From NCBI RefSeq assembly GCF_005049235.1, contig NZ_SUMD01000006.1, forward strand, positions 186,001 to 250,000: 64,000 nt of DNA, given 5' to 3'. The stretch comes from Rhodococcus oryzae. Its GTDB lineage: Bacteria > Actinomycetota > Actinomycetes > Mycobacteriales > Mycobacteriaceae. Made by a program: the position numbers and the translations under genes. How positions within the stretch are numbered: position 1 is the stretch's first letter; the number at the start of each line of letters is the position of its first letter. Of this stretch, positions 60,571 to 64,000 are shown in pieces. Under the pieces are notes generated by a model. The model did not search any database. It was not told where the DNA came from and saw nothing but the letters and a program-made list of their open reading frames with translations.

Positions 60571-60813
60571 TCATCCCTCGTCGAGGACGATCCACTTACC
60601 AAAGGGCGGCGGGCCCTCACCGTGCACCTTGATTTGCTGCTCGGTGGCATCGGGGTGTTTGACGTGCATCCACTCATAGCCGTGCAGGACGTGTTCCTCG
60701 GCCGCGGATTCGTCGACCACCACCATGTCGCCGTTGACGCGCTGCTCGAACGCGAATCCACTCTCGGGCGCGATGACCCACCACGTCTGATTGCCCATGA
60801 CCTCGAGTCCCAT
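60571..60813 (-). CDS. Small protein of unknown function (80 residues)
   Basis: A compact, acidic, Trp/Val/His-rich protein (NQTWWVIAPESGFAFEQRVN, EEHVLHGYEWMHVKHPDATE, PPPFGKWIVLDEG). Composition and length suggest a small beta-rich fold. It may begin at 60813 or at the ATG at 60798 (MGNQTWWV). No relative recognised. The 150 bases to the next leftward gene and the 244 bases to the right hold no other convincing gene. Confidence 0.62.
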   Translation of the reverse strand: MGLEVMGNQTWWVIAPESGFAFEQRVNGDMVVVDESAAEEHVLHGYEWMHVKHPDATEQQIKVHGEGPPPFGKWIVLDEG

Positions 60814-61057
60814 CCGGGAGAAGTTGTGCGGACAGGTCAGACGTTACCGCCGATCGACACCGGGCGGGCGTCCCGATTCGGCGTCGAAGGGCCGATACGC
60901 TGCGGCGACGCCGCAACAGGTGTTGCTAGAGATACTAATGTGACTGGCGACACCAGAGTGATTGTGATGGAATGGCCGAACCACCCAGGTCACCGTGGCC
61001 CCTCGTCGGCAGTCGGGGCGTGCCGGTGACGACAGCAATCAGTGATGTGAGGGCGTC

Positions 61058-61783
61058 GTGCAGGTTTCCCGTCGAGAACTCTTCAAGTACGTGGCCGCCG
61101 GATCCGCCGCTCTTGGCGTCACGGCGCTCGGATCCAATTCCCTGCTCGCGCAGGCCTCCCCGAACCTCGGCACCCTGATCGACTACGCGGGTGGGGTTCC
61201 GTCCGCGGAGGCCATCCTCGCCGCCGGACACGTCGGCGCCATCCGCTACGTCTCGGACCGTCGGCCAGGGGCGGAGTGGATGGAGGGCAAGCCGATGCTG
61301 GAGGCGGAGGCGACAGCACTCGCCGAGTCCGGGCTGGAGGTCGTCTCCTGCTACCAGTTCGGCAAGGCGGACACCGCGGACTGGCGTGGCGGATTCGAGG
61401 CGGGCGTGGAGCATGCCGAGCGCGGACTCGAGCTGCACCTGGCTGCAGGCGGCCCGGAGAACCGGCCGATCTACGCGTCCATCGACGACAACCCGAGCGA
61501 GGACGAGTTCACCGAGCTGATCGCCCCGTACATCCAGGGTTGGGAATCGGTTGTCGGGCACGAGAACACGGGGGTCTACGCGAACTCCCCGACCCTCGAC
61601 CTGCTGGTGGCCGAGGCCCTGGGCGCGTTCTACTGGCAGCACAACTGGGGCACGCCGTCGGGTTTCGTGCACCCCGAGGCGCATCTACATCAGTACGAGA
61701 TCGACAAGCGGGCCGTCGACGGTGTCGGCATCGACCTCAACGCGATCCTCAAGGCCGACTACGGCCAGTGGTCGCTGGCCTGA
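61058..61783 (+). CDS. Tat-exported glycoside-hydrolase-like protein (DUF1906, Rv2525c-like)
   Basis: A 241-residue exported protein with a twin-arginine signal (SRRELFKYVAAGSAALGVTA). The mature DUF1906 TIM-barrel shows TLIDYAGGVPSAEAILAAGH, AIRYVSDRRP, LEVVSCYQFGKADTADW, PIYASIDDNPSEDE and FYWQHNWGTPSGFVHPEAHL, similar to GH25-like barrels. The tuberculous homologue Rv2525c is a Tat substrate linked to the cell envelope. The GTG at 61058 has GAGGG 5 bases upstream. Confidence 0.88.
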   Translation: MQVSRRELFKYVAAGSAALGVTALGSNSLLAQASPNLGTLIDYAGGVPSAEAILAAGHVGAIRYVSDRRPGAEWMEGKPMLEAEATALAESGLEVVSCYQFGKADTADWRGGFEAGVEHAERGLELHLAAGGPENRPIYASIDDNPSEDEFTELIAPYIQGWESVVGHENTGVYANSPTLDLLVAEALGAFYWQHNWGTPSGFVHPEAHLHQYEIDKRAVDGVGIDLNAILKADYGQWSLA

Positions 61784-61788
61784 CCGAA

Positions 61789-61818
61789 CGCCGCGCCCCG
61801 GCGATGCGGGGCGCGGCG
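61789..61818. terminator. 11-bp GC hairpin between convergent genes
   Basis: Arms cgccgcgcccc (61789-61799) and ggggcgcggcg (61808-61818) around an 8-base loop. It lies between the convergent DUF1906 and lipoprotein genes and can serve both. Confidence 0.75.
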
Positions 61819-61832
61819 GAGTGCTGGGACGG

Positions 61833-62318
61833 TCAGCAGGCAGGCTTGGCGATGTTGTAGATCTGCTGCGCCTCGTCCGGGGTGGCCTTGACGCCGTTGT
61901 TCTCGGCCCTGGACTCGAGACCGGCGACGATCTCCTGCTCAGACTGGCCTGCATCGATGTCGGCGCAGGTCTGCGCGAGGATGTCTTCGATGGCGTCGTC
62001 GTCTCGGCCCTCGGCCAGATCGGGATTCGCGACCTTGAACGCCGCGGTGAACGTCGCCACCTTTGCGCTGTCGAGGGCGCCCTTGGCCTTCGAGGCCGCG
62101 GTGCTGGCCGCGGCGTTCGCCGAGGACATGGCGCCCTCCGCGGCGTTGGCGGCGGACGACATCGCGCCCTCCGCCGCGCCTGCGGCGGACGACATCGCGG
62201 CCGACGCCTTGTCCTTGGCGGTCTGGGCGTTGTCGGTGGCCTCGTCGGAACTACAGCCGGTGAGGGCGAGCGCGAGGGCGGCGGTGGAGGCGGCGAGCAC
62301 TGCTGCTGCTTTTCTCAT
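61833..62318 (-). CDS. Lipoprotein with Ala-rich repeats and C-terminal DUF732-like domain
   Basis: A 161-residue lipoprotein: signal MRKAAAVLAASTAALALALT with lipobox LTGC. Residues about 30-80 are Ala/Ser repeats (AAMSSAAGAAEGAMSSAANA and a near copy), probably a flexible helix. The C-terminal 80 residues (KVANPDLAEGRDDDAIEDIL, AQTCADIDAGQSEQEIVAGL, VKATPDEAQQIYNIAKPAC) form a small helical domain with two cysteines, resembling DUF732. It would be anchored in the outer face of the plasma membrane. Function unknown. Confidence 0.82.
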   Translation of the reverse strand: MRKAAAVLAASTAALALALTGCSSDEATDNAQTAKDKASAAMSSAAGAAEGAMSSAANAAEGAMSSANAAASTAASKAKGALDSAKVATFTAAFKVANPDLAEGRDDDAIEDILAQTCADIDAGQSEQEIVAGLESRAENNGVKATPDEAQQIYNIAKPAC

Positions 62319-62400
62319 GCGGTCGAGCCTAGCCGCGACGGCGGGGGATTCGGCGCAAGACGAGCGCAGTCCGATCACGACTCGATGACAGACTTCTCGC

Positions 62401-63642
62401 ATGGGTATCGGTCGCTACGCCGCACTGCTGGCACGCAGGCCGGTCCGCAGGCTGATCCTGGTCGGGATGATCGCGCGGCTGCCGCACTCCGCGGCCGGGC
62501 TGATCCTCACCCTGCACGTCGTGCAGACCCTCGGCAGGGGATACGCCGCCGCGGGACTCGCGGCGGCGGCGCTGACCATCGGCATCGCGGTCGGCTCGCC
62601 CTGGCGCGGCAGGCTGATCGACCGGATCGGGCTGCGGAGAACCTTGCTGCCCTCCGTGATCGCCGAGGGCGTGCTGTGGCCCATCGCCGCCTTCGTGCCC
62701 TATGAGGCGCTGATCCCGGTCGCCTTCGTCTGCGGGGCCTTCGCGCTGCCGATCTTCACGGTGGTCCGCCAGAGCATCAGCGTGCTCGTCCGCGAGGCGG
62801 ATCGGCGGACCGCGTACGCCCTCGACTCGATCGGCACCGAGCTGGTGTTCATCGTCGGCCCGGCGACCGGGGTCTTCCTCGGCACCCACTTCAGCACCCG
62901 GTACACCCTCATCGCGATCGGCGTGTCCGTCGTGGTGGCCGGGCTGTTCCTGATGTGGTTCAACCCACCGACCCGCAGCGAGACCGCCGCCGTCGCGGCC
63001 GGAGCCGAGGCGGCGGTCGCACCCGCCGTCGACGACGCGACGGCCGCCACCCTCAGCGCCGCGACGCGCCCCGGCTGGCTCACCGCTGCCGCCGTCGGGG
63101 TGTTCGCCGCCTCGGCGGGTGCCACCCTGATCCTGGCGGGCACGGACGTCGGCATCCTGGCCGCGCTGCGGGCGAGCGGGGAGGTGCAGTCCCTCGGTGT
63201 CGTGTTCTTCTTCTGGTGCGCGTCGTCGATCGTGGGCGGTCTGATCTACGGCGCGATGCACCGCCCCGTGAGCCCGGCGCTGCTGCTGTTCCTACTCGGC
63301 CTGTTCACGCTCCCGATGGCCTTCGCCACCTCGACCTTCACGCTGGCGGCCCTCGCCATCCCGGCCGGGCTGTTCTGCGCGCCGGTGATGGCGGCGACGG
63401 GCGAGGCGATCGCGGACCTGGTTCCGGAGGACCGGAGGGGCGAGGCGATGGGTTGGCAGGGGACCTCGTTCACCCTCGGCGGCGCGGTCGGTTCGCCCCT
63501 CGCCGGTGCGATGGTCGACCGTGCCGGACCGGCGGCCGGGTTCACCGCCGTCGCGGTGGTGGGCATGGCGATCGGCTTGGCGGGGTACGTGGCCAGGCTC
63601 TGGGTCGCGGCCGCGCGGGCCGGCCGACACGACCGCGTGTGA
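62401..63642 (+). CDS. MFS transporter
   Basis: A 413-residue transporter with eleven to twelve hydrophobic segments: RRLILVGMIARLPHSAAGLI, GSPWRGRLIDRIGLRRTLLP (loop 2-3 signature), ALDSIGTELVFIVGPATGVF, and EAMGWQGTSFTLGGAVGSPL in the second half. An Ala-rich central loop carries TAAVAAGAEAAVAPAVDDAT. The pattern is that of the drug-exporter-like MFS proteins of actinobacteria; substrate unknown. The start lies 82 bases from the divergent lipoprotein start. Confidence 0.9.
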   Translation: MGIGRYAALLARRPVRRLILVGMIARLPHSAAGLILTLHVVQTLGRGYAAAGLAAAALTIGIAVGSPWRGRLIDRIGLRRTLLPSVIAEGVLWPIAAFVPYEALIPVAFVCGAFALPIFTVVRQSISVLVREADRRTAYALDSIGTELVFIVGPATGVFLGTHFSTRYTLIAIGVSVVVAGLFLMWFNPPTRSETAAVAAGAEAAVAPAVDDATAATLSAATRPGWLTAAAVGVFAASAGATLILAGTDVGILAALRASGEVQSLGVVFFFWCASSIVGGLIYGAMHRPVSPALLLFLLGLFTLPMAFATSTFTLAALAIPAGLFCAPVMAATGEAIADLVPEDRRGEAMGWQGTSFTLGGAVGSPLAGAMVDRAGPAAGFTAVAVVGMAIGLAGYVARLWVAAARAGRHDRV

Positions 63643-63702
63643 GCACCGCAGGTCGGGCCTGCTGCAGGTAGCGTCAGCGGAACCATTCGAGAGAGGACAG
63701 AC

Positions 63703-63801
63703 GTGGAACAACTCATCAACATCGTGTACGCCCTCGCGGCGAACATCTACGACCGCGTGTCGAGCGGATCCGTGGCCCCGCAGGAACCGCAGAACCCCTA
63801 G
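63703..63801 (+). CDS. Microprotein (32 residues)
   Basis: GTG start with GAGAGGA 5 bases upstream. The peptide opens with an amphipathic/hydrophobic helix (VEQLINIVYALAANIYDRVS) followed by a Pro/Gln/Ser tail and a TAG stop. It lies alone 60 bases after the MFS gene and converges on the next gene. Too short for database recognition; real coding is inferred from the ribosome binding site and amphipathic pattern. Confidence 0.55.
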   Translation: MEQLINIVYALAANIYDRVSSGSVAPQEPQNP

Positions 63802-63814
63802 TGCGCGACGCGCC

Positions 63815-64000
63815 CTAGGCGCCGCCAACCGCGGAGAGCCACTGGCGGGCCTCGTCCGGAAGTCCTCCGGACGACTCCGCGGCGCGGCACCATTTCTTGG
63901 CCATCTTCAGGAACTTCATCGGGTTGTAGACGTCCTCCTCGCAGGACCACAGCCCGTCGCCCGCGTAGTGCAGGATCGTCAGGTTCGACGCCTCGTGGAG
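63815..64000 (-). CDS. SnoaL-like/nuclear transport factor 2 family protein, C-terminal part
   Basis: The last 61 codons of a gene that runs off the right edge. The reverse strand reads LHEASNLTILHYAGDGLWSC, then EEDVYNPMKFLKMAKKWCRA and the end WLSAVGGA. The first block is typical of the last strands of actinobacterial NTF2-like proteins (substrate-type polyketide cyclase fold). The rest of the gene is outside the window. Confidence 0.7.
   Translation of the reverse strand, partial: LHEASNLTILHYAGDGLWSCEEDVYNPMKFLKMAKKWCRAAESSGGLPDEARQWLSAVGGA

Noticed and set aside
1-64000. CRISPR arrays, rRNA or tRNA genes
   Set aside because: No regularly spaced short repeats and no cloverleaf or rRNA-like segments were seen; in particular the element at ychF is not next to a tRNA gene.

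Overview
The window is high-GC actinobacterial DNA. Short intergenic gaps, many GTG/TTG starts, ATGA/GTGA-type gene overlaps and the gene content point to the Nocardiaceae, most likely Rhodococcus/Prescottella or a close relative. The order xseA, lipid-droplet protein, ispH, DUF6542 membrane protein and (further on) ychF matches the mycobacterial Rv1108c-Rv1112 neighbourhood, with about 19 kb of other genes between the DUF6542 gene and ychF. No rRNA, tRNA or CRISPR array was seen.

Layout. 1-12.2 kb: housekeeping and DNA repair (xseA, lipid-droplet protein, ispH, rmuC, sbcD-sbcC, an AI-2E family permease, ogt and a fused adaA-alkA). 12.2-23.4 kb: a membrane-anchored GH5 glycosidase of the endoglycoceramidase type, a small autoregulated-looking membrane protein/regulator pair, a secreted protein coupled to a lipase-fold protein that has lost its catalytic serine and histidine, a membrane-bound glutamate-synthase-like flavoprotein, a lectin-LysM protein, a methyltransferase, a dispanin-like protein and ychF.

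23.4-28.45 kb: a decayed integrative element inserted exactly at the 3' end of ychF. It is bounded by a 17-bp direct repeat that rebuilds the last ychF codons. An integrase fragment lies at the left end and phage-like debris at the right end. Between them is a TetR-controlled cassette (hydrolase, zinc-free quinone oxidoreductase, TetR, divergent second hydrolase, broken SDR) with a perfect 26-bp palindromic operator.

28.5-41 kb: an accessory zone rich in secreted proteins and redox enzymes: a GH43-like protein, an RluA-type pseudouridine synthase plus a broken paralogue, a Tat-exported PhoD, and an ECF41 (SigJ-like) sigma factor. Next to the sigma factor are an FAD oxidoreductase, a frameshifted hydrolase and an NmrA-like reductase, with two candidate ECF41 promoters. 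A MarR-controlled SnoaL/SDR operon follows.

41-64 kb: mostly core genes. These include an ArsR/AHSA1 pair, a second clpP pair with a convergent PopR-like regulator and a PopR-type operator, a wax-synthase-like protein, htpG, a sugar-porter-type MFS protein, class I fumarase, a CPBP protease, a ClC channel with CBS and TrkA-C domains coupled to a membrane protein with monooxygenase-like folds, an old yellow enzyme, an Rv2525c-like Tat protein, a lipoprotein, another MFS protein and two microproteins of 29 and 32 residues with good ribosome binding sites. Several gene ends carry long perfect hairpins; one hairpin family with a shared core occurs at three places.
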